Assembly: GCA_000750105.3 (NCBI GenBank)
Contig: JPHH03000023.1
Location: forward strand, 310,001-374,000
Direction of reading: 5' to 3'
DNA from: Tolypocladium sp. Sup5 PDA-1
Taxonomy: Eukaryota; Ascomycota; Sordariomycetes; Hypocreales; Ophiocordycipitaceae
Length of the DNA stretch: 64,000 bases
The position numbers were made by a program, and so were the translations under genes. This document shows, piece by piece, positions 1-11,602 of the stretch (the first letter of the stretch is position 1; each line of letters opens with the position of its first letter). The notes beneath the pieces are model-generated. The model had not been told where the DNA came from. It did no database searches and saw nothing but the letters and a program-made list of their open reading frames with translations.

Positions 1-200
1 GAATCGCGTGGGAACCAGGAGCTGGAGGGCTTAAGCCAGGCCATCCAGCGGCGCAACCAGACGTCGCGCTGGCCGATCTGACCCTCTGGTAGCGAAGTGA
101 AGGCGACAGCCTGGAGTGACCGACATTGTACAGGCTCTCGCTCGTGGTCGCTGGCCCCTCACTGGTTGCTCCTATGGTGAATGCCATTGAAGTTGGCAAG

Positions 201-352
201 CTGTTGACATCCCTCCCGCCTGTGGCGTCTGTGATGGCTTCGGAGCCGGATGCCTGGCCGCCTGCATTGCCGGCGGACCAATCGACCCCGTTTGCGACAT
301 CTGTGCCGGACCTGCCATCGGCATCTGCCTCTCTGTAAGTGGGATATCATAA
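201..352 (+). CDS. possible exon of a small cysteine-rich peptide (partial)
   Basis: The frame with codons starting at 230 encodes a compact Cys/Gly/Ala/Ile-rich stretch with seven cysteines in about 40 residues, including CGVCDGFGAGC and CDICAGPAIGIC. Small secreted fungal peptides often look like this. A GTAAGT donor lies at 335-340 directly after CLS; unspliced, the frame stops at 352. No ATG opens this frame because a TGA lies at 188-190. An upstream exon is therefore required; one possible join is a GTACAG donor near 127 to the acceptor ending at 200. I cannot define the start or a signal peptide, and the upstream part may lie outside the window. The family is not recognised. The composition bias could also arise by chance. 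Confidence 0.3.
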
Positions 353-768
353 CTGTCCAGAAGGCCAGTTGAACGAAGCCCTCTGTATCCACTTGCTCAA
401 CGATAGTGCTTGAGCCAGAACTAGAGTCTTGCCACTTCGCCTGACTGGGTGGGCGCTTGATTCAGACGGATAGAGATCTTTTGATCGAACACGTCAGTGT
501 GGACGTCTTGGAGAGTCAAAGTCAGGGAAATCATGGACGGTTTGGAAATTACAGTATTCGTGTCGTTTTACAGTCGGACTGCCGAGTGCATCCACGCGTA
601 CGCGGCCGCGATAGCTCATTGTAAATACATCCGCTATGCATCCATTATAGCACACTTCTTATAACCCCTTTTCCTGCTGGTGTACAAGGCTTGTCCGGAA
701 GTATTTGACTCCAAGCCGAATAAACTTAGTATAGAGCATTGACACGTATAAAGCATATGTGTCGCAAC
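353..768. other. intergenic, 3' side of amidase
   Basis: No supported gene is visible. The stretch separates the doubtful cysteine-rich exon from the amidase stop codon and is moderately AT-rich around 600-760. Confidence 0.4.
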
Positions 769-2625
769 TTACGCGTCAGACGACAACGCTTCCAAGACAA
801 GTTTGCCCATGGCAAGCACCTTCTCTTCTTCAAGTCTTCGAGCGACCAGTTGGAGACTGATGGGCAACCCGTCCATCATGTCGGCGTCATCTTGGGCGGG
901 CACGTCAGTAACAGTTCAGACATGGACACCGGATGGATCTGATACTCACATTCCTCGTTGACAGCTTGACACACGTCACCCAGGGCTTCGTAAGCAGAGT
1001 CGAGCGTATCGATGTTTTTGTCGACATTTAATCCTGTTGCGAACGACAAGCTGGAATAGTCCACGACGTTGAACACCCCAGTATACGCAACTTTGTCCAG
1101 AGTCAGAACCACAACAATTATCACGCCTCGGCGCCAACCAGACAACTTACCGTGCTTGAAGCTGCCACTTTTGACAGTGTTGAATGGGATGGTGGGGCAA
1201 AGAATTGCATCGATGCCCGCATTGTTCCAGCGATCGAGGTACCGATTCTGGAACTCGGTCCGCTCCGTCTGCAGCCTCCACATGTCGTATGTTCCAAGCT
1301 CGGTTGCCGTTTCGTAAGCCAGCATTTCAGGCCGGAAGGGCTCACCGGTGCGCTCGAGCTCCTTTCGGATTGCAGTACCTCCATCTGCTACAAACATCCG
1401 GCCCAGCAGATCGACACCCTCCTTCTGATCGACCGGATCCCACTCAACAATCTCATGGCCCGCGTCTCTCAACTTGTCGACGGTAATACGGAGCGCCCGC
1501 AACACGGGCGGCGTTGGCTGAACCATCGCGTCGTGCCACATGACGGCGATCTTGAGCTTCGTTGGAAGCTCGATGGTCTGCCATGGGAGCGGGACGCACC
1601 GCGGGTCGCGGAGCCATGGCCTCTCGTCCACAACACTCTTGCTGTAAAACTCTATATCGGCGAGCGACCTCGCCATGGGGCCGTTGACCGATTGCACAGC
1701 TTCCTGGCCAGGCATGCCGGAGCGAGTGTGGCGAACTGGGAAGCGGCCTGCAGAAGGACGAAGAGTGAACAATCCGGTGCATGCTGCAGGAATGCGTAGA
1801 GAGCCACCTATACCACCCGGTTAGACTGCCTTATCTTTGATGAGAGGAACATGGAGTATTACCAATGTCTGAGCCGACACCGAGGGGGCTTCCCCTCATG
1901 GTAATGAGGGCAGACTCGCCCCCAGAGCTTCCGCCGCTGGTGGTCTGTCTGTGTTTCGGGTTCAACGTTCTCCCAAAGACATTGTTCACCGTCTCCGCGA
2001 TCATCATCGCCGTGGGCACATTCGTCTTGACGTAAAAGACGGCTCCCGCAGCCTCTAGCAACTCTGCAAGGGCAGAGTCAGATTTTGCAGCATCGCCAAC
2101 GTGCGATGAGAAGCCCACCGTAGCGTCGAGGCCCTTGAGATTGAAGTTATCCTTTAGTGAGATGGGCAGGCCATGCAAAGGGCCGACCACCTTCCCGGTG
2201 CGAGCCAGATGCTCATCTCGCGCTCTCGCCGTGGCAATCGCACGGTCGAAGCAAGTCTCGGAGAGGCAGTTTGTCTATAGATTGTGTTTAGAGCTGTGAA
2301 TCTCTCGTTTCGCGCTCCGGGTTCTTACCAATTCATGAGCCGCGGCGGCGCGTTTGCAAAAGGCTTTGGTGACGTCTTCGGACTTGAACTCCCCGGAAGC
2401 AAGCTTGGCTACGAGCTCGGAGGCAGTCAGGCTTGTAATGGCCAACTCATGCGCCGTAAACCAACCCGACGTGTCTGGCCAGTCAGTCACATCATCTTGA
2501 GTTACCGGTGGGAGCAAGTCAGCCGGTATGCGCCACTCTTGGGGAATGGACGACATGAGCGCCTCCCGCTTCTTGGCGCCGATCTGCTCCCATGGCCCAG
2601 GGGCCGCAACAACTGGCGTGTCCAT
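769..2625 (-). CDS. acetamidase / general amidase (amidase signature family)
   Basis: This enzyme would hydrolyse a carboxylic amide to acid plus ammonia, releasing nitrogen in the cytosol. Five exons (2329-2625, 1863-2274, 1151-1807, 950-1090, 769-890) join in frame to 542 residues, the usual length for fungal AmdS-type amidases. The Ser-cisSer-Lys triad is visible: Lys in PISLKDNF near residue 138, Ser in TSGGSSGGE near 215, and the nucleophile Ser in GSDIGGSLR near 240, whose codons are split by the intron at 1808-1862. The C-terminal block GLPISLQLVARRLEEEKVL lies in the last exon. Intron 1091-1150 is 60 nt and open in frame, but splicing restores the usual YTGVFN block. The next gene upstream on the same strand is a Zn2Cys6 regulator. 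The exact substrate (acetamide, phenylacetamide or another amide) cannot be read from sequence. Confidence 0.92.
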
Positions 2626-3094
2626 TGTAAACGAGTTCGATGTGCAGCTTGAAACAAGGAGGATGCAACGAAGTGAAGTGAAGAGGCTTTGCTTTGTGCG
2701 CTATGCTGGAGTCCGCTGGCTGATCTTAATACTCGCCAAGTTGATGTTCTTGACCCGAGGTCCACGGAGTAATAATGGCCTGGACCGGCCGTGTCTTGCG
2801 GGGTCTGTTTAAGTTGGGCGGAGTTGCTGCCGACCCAACCCACGCGGAACACGCGGAGGTGGGGTCTTGTCCCCGTATCTGGCCCCGCGCATCGACCAGT
2901 GCGAGTTCGGCGACTAATATTCGGTGGCTGTGATATCAGGCCGCTTAACGTTGGTTGCCTATTAGGGCAGGCAACCTACTGCGGCTGAGTGCCAAGGAGT
3001 CGAGGGCTGTCCGACGGACCATCGTGGCCTGTCACTGTACGAATAAATGTCAAGTTGTGCAATCAGGTTATCACAGGCTTGCCCACTCGTATCA
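2626..3094. promoter_or_regulatory. upstream region of the amidase
   Basis: This is the 5' flank of the amidase, lying behind the 3' end of the next gene. I see a TGATAA-type GATA-factor site on the minus strand at 3068-3073, consistent with nitrogen control but too short to be significant alone. No TATA box stands out. Confidence 0.3.
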
Positions 3095-3326
3095 TCATTT
3101 GAGGATTAGAATTATCATTATTATAGTGCCCTTTAACTCGGCAAGATCAAGCCGTGCTGAACAATCATGAACGTCAAGCATCATGACACGCACGCAGCTG
3201 CACTCCGCACTTCGTAAGTCTGTCCAACTGTGCCGAGTCCCAGACCCCGCCACTTGTGTCGAAGCGTCAACCAGAGCCACGTCTCTTGCGGTGCTTTGAT
3301 ACTGTATAAAGAGATAATCCATCATG

Positions 3327-4724
3327 TTATCCGGCCAATCTTTTGGCTCGCCATTCCTCTTCGCACCTTGCCAGGCCACCGGGGTAACGCGGAACACGGG
3401 CAATGTTGCAGTATTGCCAGTAGCGTCGCACAGCATCGCACTGCTGAGGTGTTGTCGCATTCATGCCAGCCAAATACGCAGGCACAGCCATGTGAATGTA
3501 GAATTGCGACGAAGACGGAGTTGCTGTGATGATTTGGCATATTCTCTCGACGGCGGAGGCCATCGCAGATTGCCTGGACATGGCCGTCGTTTCCTCGCTT
3601 ATTCGGCCGAGAACTGCAATGGCCGCTGCACAGCGGTGTGCATTCGTCGACAGGCCCCAATCCGTCGAGTCGGAAGCATCCAATCTGAGAAGCTGCTCCA
3701 TTGCCAGAATGCAGCTGCCAACAGGATCCGACGCCTCGTCCATCTTTGCAACGTAAATAAAAAGGTCGAATGTGTCTTCGGGACAGCCCACAACCTCAAA
3801 GAACTTGTCGTTCAAGAGGCCGCGATGCCAGTCGTCGAAGATGAGACCCGACGTCTGTCTGGCGATGGCGCCGAGGGTGTCAAACCACACGAGCCGCGCC
3901 ACTATCTCGGTCAAGCCGGTGACTGTCTCTGACAAGTCTTCCAGCTCGGCACGACTCCGACAGTGACAGTCCAGCAGCGACCTTGCGCCATACAGATGGC
4001 GTTGCCATTCCCCAAAGGCGCTGTCGTATACTTCGAAAAAGGCAAATGCCGCGATGGCTAAAAGGGCGAAAGGGTTCGCTTCCCGGAGGGCTTCGTTGAG
4101 GCCGACCAATGCCGCTAAACGGTGCCGTGCCGCGTCCACGGACTCGGTCTTCTCCCCGGCGCCCCCACTGTACGAGTCGGCGGTTGAGGTTGAGCGGCTC
4201 TCGATGCGCGCCTGCATAAAGTCGGAGAGGTGGGAAACCAGCGAAATGGCTTCGGCCGACAGATAGCGGTTGGTGCCATGATTGTGTCCGTTGACGGATA
4301 TTATCTGGCGACAGAATGCCGCTAGGCGATTGACGAAGCTGTTTTGGTCGCCAGTCGTTGCCGAGATATGAGATAGACCTGCAGGCTCATCGCCTTTGTC
4401 TGTCAGGGCGAGCGTGGCCCTCTCCGGTATCGGTTGCGCTGGCCGAGATGAACGGGCCGGCGTGGATGCTTCGTTGCGGGATGTGCTTCGTTGTGGCAAC
4501 TTCCTGGAAGCCGCCCTCGCGGAACCTTGGCCTGCCCAGACAACTCTCTGAGGGTAGCCTCCGCACGGCAAACCAGCCTGGACGCACGGCAGGCACCGCG
4601 GGCGATTCAGGTCGCATTTGACATTCCTGGACTTGCAGCTGCGGCAGTCTCGGTCTCGGCGCATGCCGCGCGGCTTGCCCGTCGGCCTGCCTGCGCTTCG
4701 CTTCTGCGCATGATTGTCGGACAT
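3327..4724 (-). CDS. Zn2Cys6 transcription factor with fungal-specific TF domain (PF11951 type)
   Basis: This is a probable nuclear DNA-binding regulator of 465 residues in a single exon. The zinc cluster has Cys at residues 27, 30, 37, 44, 47 and 54 with normal C-x2-C-x6-C-x6-C-x2-C-x6-C spacing. A basic linker and a long helical fungal TF domain follow. The frame ends at 3327 with EEEWRAKRLAG. In the +1 frame the sequence continues as KDWPDNMMDYLFIQYQ, which resembles the EEW..KDWPD..M end of this family. The switch lies at a run of four T (plus strand 3341-3344), so the annotated C-terminus may be a frameshift product. The gene is divergent from the Dal5-type permease and in line with the amidase, so regulating those neighbours is a reasonable inference. 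Confidence 0.88.
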   Translation of the reverse strand: MSDNHAQKRSAGRPTGKPRGMRRDRDCRSCKSRNVKCDLNRPRCLPCVQAGLPCGGYPQRVVWAGQGSARAASRKLPQRSTSRNEASTPARSSRPAQPIPERATLALTDKGDEPAGLSHISATTGDQNSFVNRLAAFCRQIISVNGHNHGTNRYLSAEAISLVSHLSDFMQARIESRSTSTADSYSGGAGEKTESVDAARHRLAALVGLNEALREANPFALLAIAAFAFFEVYDSAFGEWQRHLYGARSLLDCHCRSRAELEDLSETVTGLTEIVARLVWFDTLGAIARQTSGLIFDDWHRGLLNDKFFEVVGCPEDTFDLFIYVAKMDEASDPVGSCILAMEQLLRLDASDSTDWGLSTNAHRCAAAIAVLGRISEETTAMSRQSAMASAVERICQIITATPSSSQFYIHMAVPAYLAGMNATTPQQCDAVRRYWQYCNIARVPRYPGGLARCEEEWRAKRLAG

Positions 4725-5442
4725 GGTCGTCGAGATGACTTCAGAGAGCGCAGGGAAAGTTGGTTACCCAATGGGGAAAGGAAACAACGAGCGCGTGGCA
4801 CGGAGAGGGGCCTCGGACATTTATGTACACGAACCTGACGGCACCCCACGGCCCTGCGCCGTCGCAAATCTTCACAGCCGTGCCGGCAACGGCAACCTCC
4901 TCGTCCTACCCCGGATTATTCCCCACCGTTACCCCAGGATCTATCACGAACAGGGCGGAGGCTGACGAACTTTGAGACGCCTCGCGGATGTCTAGACTGG
5001 TCGCTTGCGCGTGGTTATTGCCAATAAAGGGCGATGTGGAGATGGTACTGTCATTTGATTGCATGGCAGAGAAGACGTCGCGTTGTTTCGAGAGTCCGCG
5101 AACGCGGCAGCTGTCAACTGATTGTGCATGCGCCGGCACGGCGGATCCACGTTGGGTGCTCCCTCCTTAGCCTTATCGTAACCACACACACACACCTGGA
5201 TTCAATATTACGCTACCTGGTCGGCTAGTCAGAACGAGTTGATTCGTCAACCTGCCCCCGCGCCCTGAGCTGGCCTCTACCACGCAAAGTTCGTGAACCC
5301 TTTTCTTCATAAGAAGGCAACTCGACGTCCATCTGTTCGCCAATCTTGTCTGCAACTCAAGGCGCTCGTCTTTGCTAGACCCAGCTTCGCTAAATGCTTA
5401 CCCAACATCTCGATTGAAGAGATTGACGCCCCATCGACCCCA
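4725..5442. promoter_or_regulatory. divergent promoter between regulator and permease
   Basis: This 718-bp stretch separates the start codons of the Zn2Cys6 regulator (minus) and the MFS permease (plus). A CGATAA GATA-type site lies on the minus strand near 5172-5177. A short CA dinucleotide run follows at about 5183-5195. No TATA box is evident. Confidence 0.45.
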
Positions 5443-7055
5443 ATGTCGCGCTCAAGGATCCGCGAGTACCTGCACGTCGAGTACCAGCCTGGGGAGCGTG
5501 TCTTGATCCGGAAAATCGACTTCTTCATCCTCACCTTTTGCTGCCTGAGCTACTTCATCAACTATGTAAGACCAGCCCACCCCCTCTGTCGTCAACGCGC
5601 AAGCAGCAGCTGATCCGTCTGCGCAGCTCGATCGCTCTAACCTTGCCAATGCCTACGTTTCGGGCATGAAGGATGAGCTTGGGTTCGTCGGAAACCAGCT
5701 CAATGAGATCAACACCTGCTTTACAGTTGGGTGAGTGACTCCGCCGGTCCCCGTAACGGCGGCACCAGCCTGCTGACAGTCCGAACAGATACGTGCTGGG
5801 CCAGGTTCCCTCCAACCTGTCCCTTCACTATGTCAAGCCTCGGATCTGGTTCCCATTGATGATGATCCTCTGGGGCGGCCTGACCATGGTTACTGCGTCG
5901 GTCCACAGCCCACAGTCCATCATGGCGATCCGGTTCTTCCAGGGCATGTGCGAGGCGTCAACATTCGTCGGCACGCACTACATTCTCGGCGCATGGTACA
6001 CTGAACGTGAGCTGGGGAAGCGGAGCGGCATCTTCACCTCGTCCGGCCTCGCAGGAACCATGATTGGCGGCTTCATCCAGACGGGTATTTACAAAAGCAT
6101 GAACGGCCGGCACGGCCTCAGCGGGTGGCGATGGCTGTTCATTGTCGATGGCCTGCTCACAATCCCAGTCGCCTTGTACGGATTCTTCCTCTTCCCGGAC
6201 ACGCCGCATACCACAACCGCCTTCTACCTCTCAGACGCCGAGAGGAAGCTGGCCATATCGCGCGTCCCGACGGTAGAGGAACGGTCCCCGATCACCCTGC
6301 GGTTCGTCAAGAAAGTCTTGACCTCGTGGTACTGGTGGGGCTTCGTCGGCCTGTGGGTGATTGCTGGCGAGACCGAGTCCTTCAGCTCCAACTCGCTGCT
6401 GGCCCTTTACCTGCAGAAACATCCGGTCAACAAGTACACAGTGGAACAGCTGAACAACTATCCTACCGGTGTAGCCGCAGCTGGAATCGTCTCAACGCTG
6501 TTTTGGGCGACGGTGACCGACTTCCTCGGCGGCAAGCGCTACCTGGTGGGCTACTGGATTGGCATCACGGGCGTCGCCACGTCCATTATGATCCTCGTTG
6601 CGTCTCAAAACCCAACAAACCCAGCATCCACGTCAGTTACAATGGGTGCTTACTACTGGGCCGGATCTGTTTACGCTTGCCAAGCTACCTTCTTTGCTTG
6701 GTGCAACGACGCCATGCGCTACGAGGAGCCGGTGTTCCGCGGCGTGGTGCTTGCAGGCATGAATCTGGGTAACAATGCGGTCAATGCTTGGTGGAGCATC
6801 ATCTTCTACGGTGCTTCAATGGCACCATGGTTCACTGTAAGTTCCTTGAGCCAGATGCCCGTCATTGCGACTTACTGACACTGCATCTAGCGCGGCATGT
6901 GGGCCATGATTGCTTGTTGCATTGCTCTGGTCGTGTGGAGTGCCGGGTTGTCGTATTTCGCGTATAAGAACGAGAAGAAGAGGCTCGCTGAGACTGACGA
7001 GGCGCCAAGCATTCACAAGGTGGAGGAGCACGGGACTCTCAAGGACGAACAGTAA
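5443..7055 (+). CDS. MFS permease, anion:cation symporter family (Dal5/Liz1/Tna1-like)
   Basis: This plasma-membrane transporter probably takes up an organic anion such as allantoate, pantothenate or nicotinate. Exons 5443-5565, 5627-5730, 5789-6836 and 6891-7055 give 479 residues and about 12 membrane segments. Family signs are FINYLDRSNLANAYVSGM at the first membrane segment (LDRSN is formed across intron 1), VGYVLGQVPSN, the FFQGMCEAS block, and WRWLFIVDG before the central loop. The tail is charged and cytosolic. The start at 5443 is the last in-frame ATG before the conserved core. A further ATG about 150 nt upstream (5293) would add an N-terminus without family features. The substrate is not determinable. 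The divergent regulator and nearby amidase point to nitrogen or vitamin scavenging. Confidence 0.9.
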
Positions 7056-7664
7056 TGGATTGGAGTTTTGATTGCGAGCGAGTGTACGGAGTATTCGGCA
7101 CTTTAATGGAATTTCTGCCTCTGAAAACCGACATCGGCCACGGGGGGGAGCGAGGCGAAGGGTACCTGTTCCAGTGGGTGAACCACGACCACGCTGTAGA
7201 GCGCCTTGATGCGCCTCGCCGAAACGTAACGCAAACATCACGATGTACGCCTCGCCTTGAACATGCGTAATAAAGCCCTGATACAGTCACGAGAACAAGT
7301 CACGGGAATCGGCCAACGCGGGGAGCATTTATTGTTTGTCATCAATGAAGCCTCGCGGAGCGCCGGGTCGTGTCAGTGGAGGTCCCGACTCCGGAGTTCC
7401 TGGAACCATGGCGGGGCTCTGTGATGCGCTGGCGGACCGAGCCAGTGACCACTAACAACCCAATCAGCTCTTTTACCGCCGCCTGGGCGGGCACTGGCTA
7501 CGGCAAGCATGGGCACTGTACGGAGTATGACACAGCGGCTACGAAGTACCCCATTCCAGCGTGTTTTGGAGCTCCGTTACACGTATAAGTCCGTCTGGGG
7601 AACGATCTACTAGACGTCGTTGTGCATTGAACTCCCATCTCGCTATACCGATCCCTGAAGCAAC
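7056..7664. other. intergenic between two plus-strand genes
   Basis: No gene is seen. Two copies of the 9-mer TACGGAGTA lie at 7085-7093 and 7519-7527, part of a window-wide motif. The distal part is the promoter of the glutamine amidotransferase-like gene. Confidence 0.4.
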
Positions 7665-8593
7665 ATGAGCCCAACATTCCGTCTCGCAGTCCTCGAGTGC
7701 GACACGCCGGTCCCAGCCGTTCAAGAAGCCCGAGGCTCTTACGGCGAAGTCTTCCGACAATTGTTGGCCAAGGGACTGACCGACCTTGGAGACAAGGGAA
7801 GGAATTCCGAGCTCTGCCTCACCAAATGGGACGTGGTTGCATCACAGGAGTATCCCAAAACAGACGAGGTGGACGGGATCCTTCTGACCGGAAGCAGTTC
7901 GTCGTTCCCGCGCCCCTTCCGCAGTCGTTGCCGAAACCCTTCTACGAAGCCTCATCCAGAATAATCACGATGCTAACAATTGGGCGTCACAGAACACACT
8001 GCATTTGCGAATGAGCCATGGATCATATCGCTCGTTGAATTCGTTCGAAACTTTGTAACAACGACAAATAAGCCCATTGTCGGCATCTGCTTTGGGCACC
8101 AGATCATTGGTCGCGCACTTGGCGCAAAGGTGGGCAAGAGCCCCGGTGGCTGGGAGATCTCCGTCGACAACATCAACGTCAGCAGGGAGGGCCGCGATCT
8201 TCTCGGTGTCTCGTCTTTGGTGAGCAAACAGACTGTCTTTCGAGATGTGCAGTTGCACCAGCACGGTGCTAACGAGCGACGATGCAGGAGCTCCACCAGA
8301 TGCACCGCGACGCCGTCCTGGAAGTTCCCCAAGGCCTTGTCAACCTCGGCAGCAGCCCGAGCTGCGCCATCCAGGGGCTGTACCAGCCTGGACGTGTCCT
8401 CTCGTTTCAGGCGCACCCGGAGTTTGATGGATTCATCATGGATGAGTTACTGAAGTCGAGGCACAAGCAGAAGATCTTTGACGACCAAATGTTCAGCGAT
8501 GGCAGCGCGAGAGCCCAGGGCCATCATGATGGGGTATTCATTTCGGCGAGAATTTGGGAGTTTCTCTTGGCTTCTCAAGCAGGAGCCCGATAG
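7665..8593 (+). CDS. class-I glutamine amidotransferase-like protein
   Basis: Exons 7665-7896, 7993-8219 and 8288-8593 encode 254 residues, typical of stand-alone fungal GATase1-like proteins related to the N-terminal domain of GMP synthase. All three triad elements are present: the nucleophile Cys in VGICFGHQIIG, and His and Glu in AHPEFDGF. The protein could hydrolyse glutamine or a gamma-glutamyl compound in the cytosol, and no partner synthetase domain is attached. Intron 1 uses a GTTCGT donor and is supported because joining restores GSKHTAFANEPW. Introns 1 and 2 both contain a GCTAAC branch motif. It lies between a permease and a second Zn2Cys6 regulator. The real substrate is unknown. 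Confidence 0.85.
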
Positions 8594-9011
8594 ACAGCCA
8601 TCAGAAGAACAGTCCGAATACACCCAGCGTGGCCGTGTTTGCCAGCCAACTGTATGCATGATGTCGGCTTGGCCTAGTTGCATCCGTGTCCATCAAACGG
8701 TCATGGCATCTCCAGATGCGAGTTCCTCCAGTGCCCGCTCGCGACGTGCCCAGGCCTGCGCGACTGTATCTTCTCTGTCCTGCGACCGGCAGTGACCCCA
8801 TCACCACTGCGAAATCCAATCTGCCAAGATTCAAGGTCGGCTCGGCCCTCGCAAGCGCAGTTGTAACCGCGGCCATTGTTTCGTTGCATCTTCAGTCGAG
8901 AGTGACGCTGTGGTTGCGTACTTGGTGTCATCGTTCAGGGTGTCATAATCACGACGCTTCAGCGAAGGTCTGGTTTCGTCATTTAGGATAATTTCGCTCC
9001 ATTGTCGGCCG
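8594..9011. other. convergent intergenic region
   Basis: This lies between the 3' ends of the amidotransferase (plus) and the regulator (minus). No gene is seen; it presumably holds both terminators. Confidence 0.45.
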
Positions 9012-10831
9012 TCAAGCAAAGGATATCCAGATTTGGTGCTCTTGCATCGCTTTGCGCAGTGTCCACGGGCTCGTCTCCTCTACCGGTTGTCTCCAAACAT
9101 GCTCCAACAACACCAACGTTTCTCTCATGTTGCCGAGGCCAATTGTGTCAATCATGGTTTGAAAACGTTCTCTGAGGACTTCCTGAACAGCCACATCTGA
9201 CGTGCAGCAGCCAATGACCGCCAGCGGCCAGCAGAGGCTGGTGTTGACCCTGATTGAGGCGGGAAACTGGCTCAGCAGAGAGATTGCTTCCGACACAGCA
9301 CCTTCCATGAGATCCCTGTGTGCGGAGTTGGAGCTGCCCTGTTGCGGTGTACCCAGGAGGCTCCAGAGATACAAAAGCACGCCCTGCTTAAACACCAACC
9401 CCGCGAGCTGGCTGAAGGGGCTTGCCAGTGGCAAGGGGAAGAAGGCCAGAATCTGCGACTGGAGGAAGCCAAAGGTAATGATGTCGTCGGCGGATGGCGG
9501 ATGGGGCTCGCCGTCGAGGGGAGTCATCATGCTCTGCCCCAGCTGGAAGATTTGAGGAATGAGTAGCAGCAGCTCGAGCCAGCAACCACAAAGTTGGCCG
9601 ATGTACTTTCTATCCACCAGAGCTCTCGCCATAGCCTCTATGTTGGGGCTCAGCAGCGGCTGGTTGTTGCTGGATAGATCCGTCGAGATCATACTCGACG
9701 CCGTCATGTGCATATAATACTCGACGAGAAACTCGGGGAGGTCGTCGGACGCCTCCACCTTGGGCCGATTCAGCAACGTTGTCAACAATGACTTGGAAGC
9801 TGTAAGATGATCAAAGATGGTGCCGCAGACATCACCCCGAGCGACCTACCCAGAGTCAGCATCAGGAATCGGGACTGGGCGCCGTGACAAACCTCTGTGA
9901 GACACAGAATGAGACTTCCGACGGTCAATGTGAGAGTGTTGTCATCTTTCCCAGAGACGTACTCGCCAACCACCTTTCTAAACATCCTCACGGAGTCCGT
10001 GTAGTATCGCTGGGCGACCTCATGGCTGGAATACGGTTCCTTGGACGCCTGACGATGAGCCGCGCTCTGTGCCAGGATGAGTTGCAAGACGAGAGGATTT
10101 GAGAAGGCCAGCGGAATGAACTTGGCGATGAAGGGGTTGACATCAGTAGAGCCGTTTCCCATGCTGTTGGCGGTGCGAGCCAGGTAGTAACTGAGCAGGT
10201 CATATGAGTCGGGGCTGTGTGATGGCAGTAACGTCATTGGCATGGGAATGCCGTGTTGCAGGCTTGAGGTTTCATCGAAGAATATTCCAGAATTAATGAG
10301 GGCGAGCTGATCAGAAACGCCGCCGGCGTAGTCCAGTTGCTGCGGGTCATCAGAAGAATTCGTGGTAGAATGCGAGGAGGTCGAAGAGGTCCTAGAGGTC
10401 CTCGACTCTGGGTCTTCGCCCACGTCTTCCACGTCGACATCAGAGTCTGGACCGGCATCGGGCGACATGTAAAAGACATCCGGAGTTGAGTGGGTCTCTG
10501 GTTGGGTGAGAGCGACAGGTGTCAGCTCAGGGGCCGCTTCAATCCTCTGATACTGCTCTTGCTGCTTCTCCGGCTGCTGCTCGGGGCTCATTGAGGCCGC
10601 GACTATGGAGTGCCTTTCCAGTCGACGAGCGGCGTCAGAGGGGGACCGGGACACCGATATCTTGTTGGTACGTATCTGGCTGGTCGAGGATGACTCGGTC
10701 GGCCAGCGGCAGTCGAGCTTGTTACGCTTGCAGCCGCTGCAGATCGGCTTCTCCTCGTTGCATTTCTTCTTGCGGCGCCGGCAGGTGAAGCAGCCGGTCC
10801 TGCTCCTGATGATGGGCATCACCCGCATCAT
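9012..10831 (-). CDS. Zn2Cys6 transcription factor with fungal-specific TF domain
   Basis: Two exons (9893-10831 and 9012-9845) give 590 residues. Cys 14, 17, 24, 31, 34 and 41 form the zinc cluster (GCFTCRRRKKKCNEEKPIC, then CKRNKLDC). A Ser/Thr/Gln/Asp-rich linker of about 150 residues follows, then a PF11951-type helical domain. The 47-nt intron at 9846-9892 (GTTTGT donor, GCTGAC branch, TAG acceptor) is supported because removal joins LTE to VARGDVCGTIFDHLTA, the usual block of this family. The frame is open upstream to 11263 but gives only low-complexity basic sequence, so I start at the ATG just before the cluster. It lies head-to-head with nothing close; the next gene upstream is the APC permease on the same strand. 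Confidence 0.88.
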
Positions 10832-11602
10832 GAGGTTTCGGGAAGTGTCTTCAGGCAAGTATGAGACTCGAGTACGGCGTGAGGTGCCGACTGGCGGACG
10901 CGGCAAAGAGGAGTCTTCTTGATGGTCTTGCAGAAACCTGACGATAGAGTGAGCGGGGAACCTGGCTGGCTTGCTGGAGTCTCGGAGGCTCTGCAACCAC
11001 ATGCCACGGGGAACGACCCACACTTTATGGGTGGACTGACTCGCTTTCTTGAAGATACGGGGGACCAACCCGCCAACCAGAAATGGGCAGGGGGCGTCCA
11101 GGTTGCCCCGCGTCCTCGCTTCTCGGCTTCGTGGCTGGCGTGGTGCGGACTCTGCGGAGTTGGAGAGGTGCCAGAATGTGCCCGATACGTATTCTATCAA
11201 CCGTGAAGCGGTGCGCCCATCAGCAAAGTGTGCCGACATTGCCTTTCCTGCGCCACCCTCCAAGTCTACGGCTTTGGGCGTGCATAGTACTAGGTGCGGA
11301 GCTTGGGAGGCCGTTAGTGGGTGGCAACGGTGTCGTTTTGCCCCTCGAGCTCAACAGTCAAGGCATCCTTTCAGGCGACGGATGCGCTAAACGGCCGTTA
11401 TCCAGCGTGGCAGCGACTGTGAGCTTATCATCACAGCAGCAATCGTCCCAAACCATCCATCAAATAGTTCTCTAGAGACTGGCTGCGGCGCGGTTGGATA
11501 CAAAAATTATTATCGCGATTCACTTCAACTGTAAAGCTAGCATGCTATTAACACACTTTTACGGATACCCCGACTCTTTCCCTCTTAAAACCCTGCGTAG
11601 CG
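10832..11602. other. upstream region of the second regulator
   Basis: No supported gene is visible. An open minus-strand frame spans 10832-11263 but its translation has no family features, so it is probably 5' UTR and promoter. The remainder is the 3' flank of the APC permease. Confidence 0.4.

Noticed and set aside
10832..11263. N-terminal extension of the second Zn2Cys6 regulator
   Set aside because: The frame is open but has no conserved sequence; zinc clusters normally lie near the N-terminus, so the ATG at 10831 is preferred.
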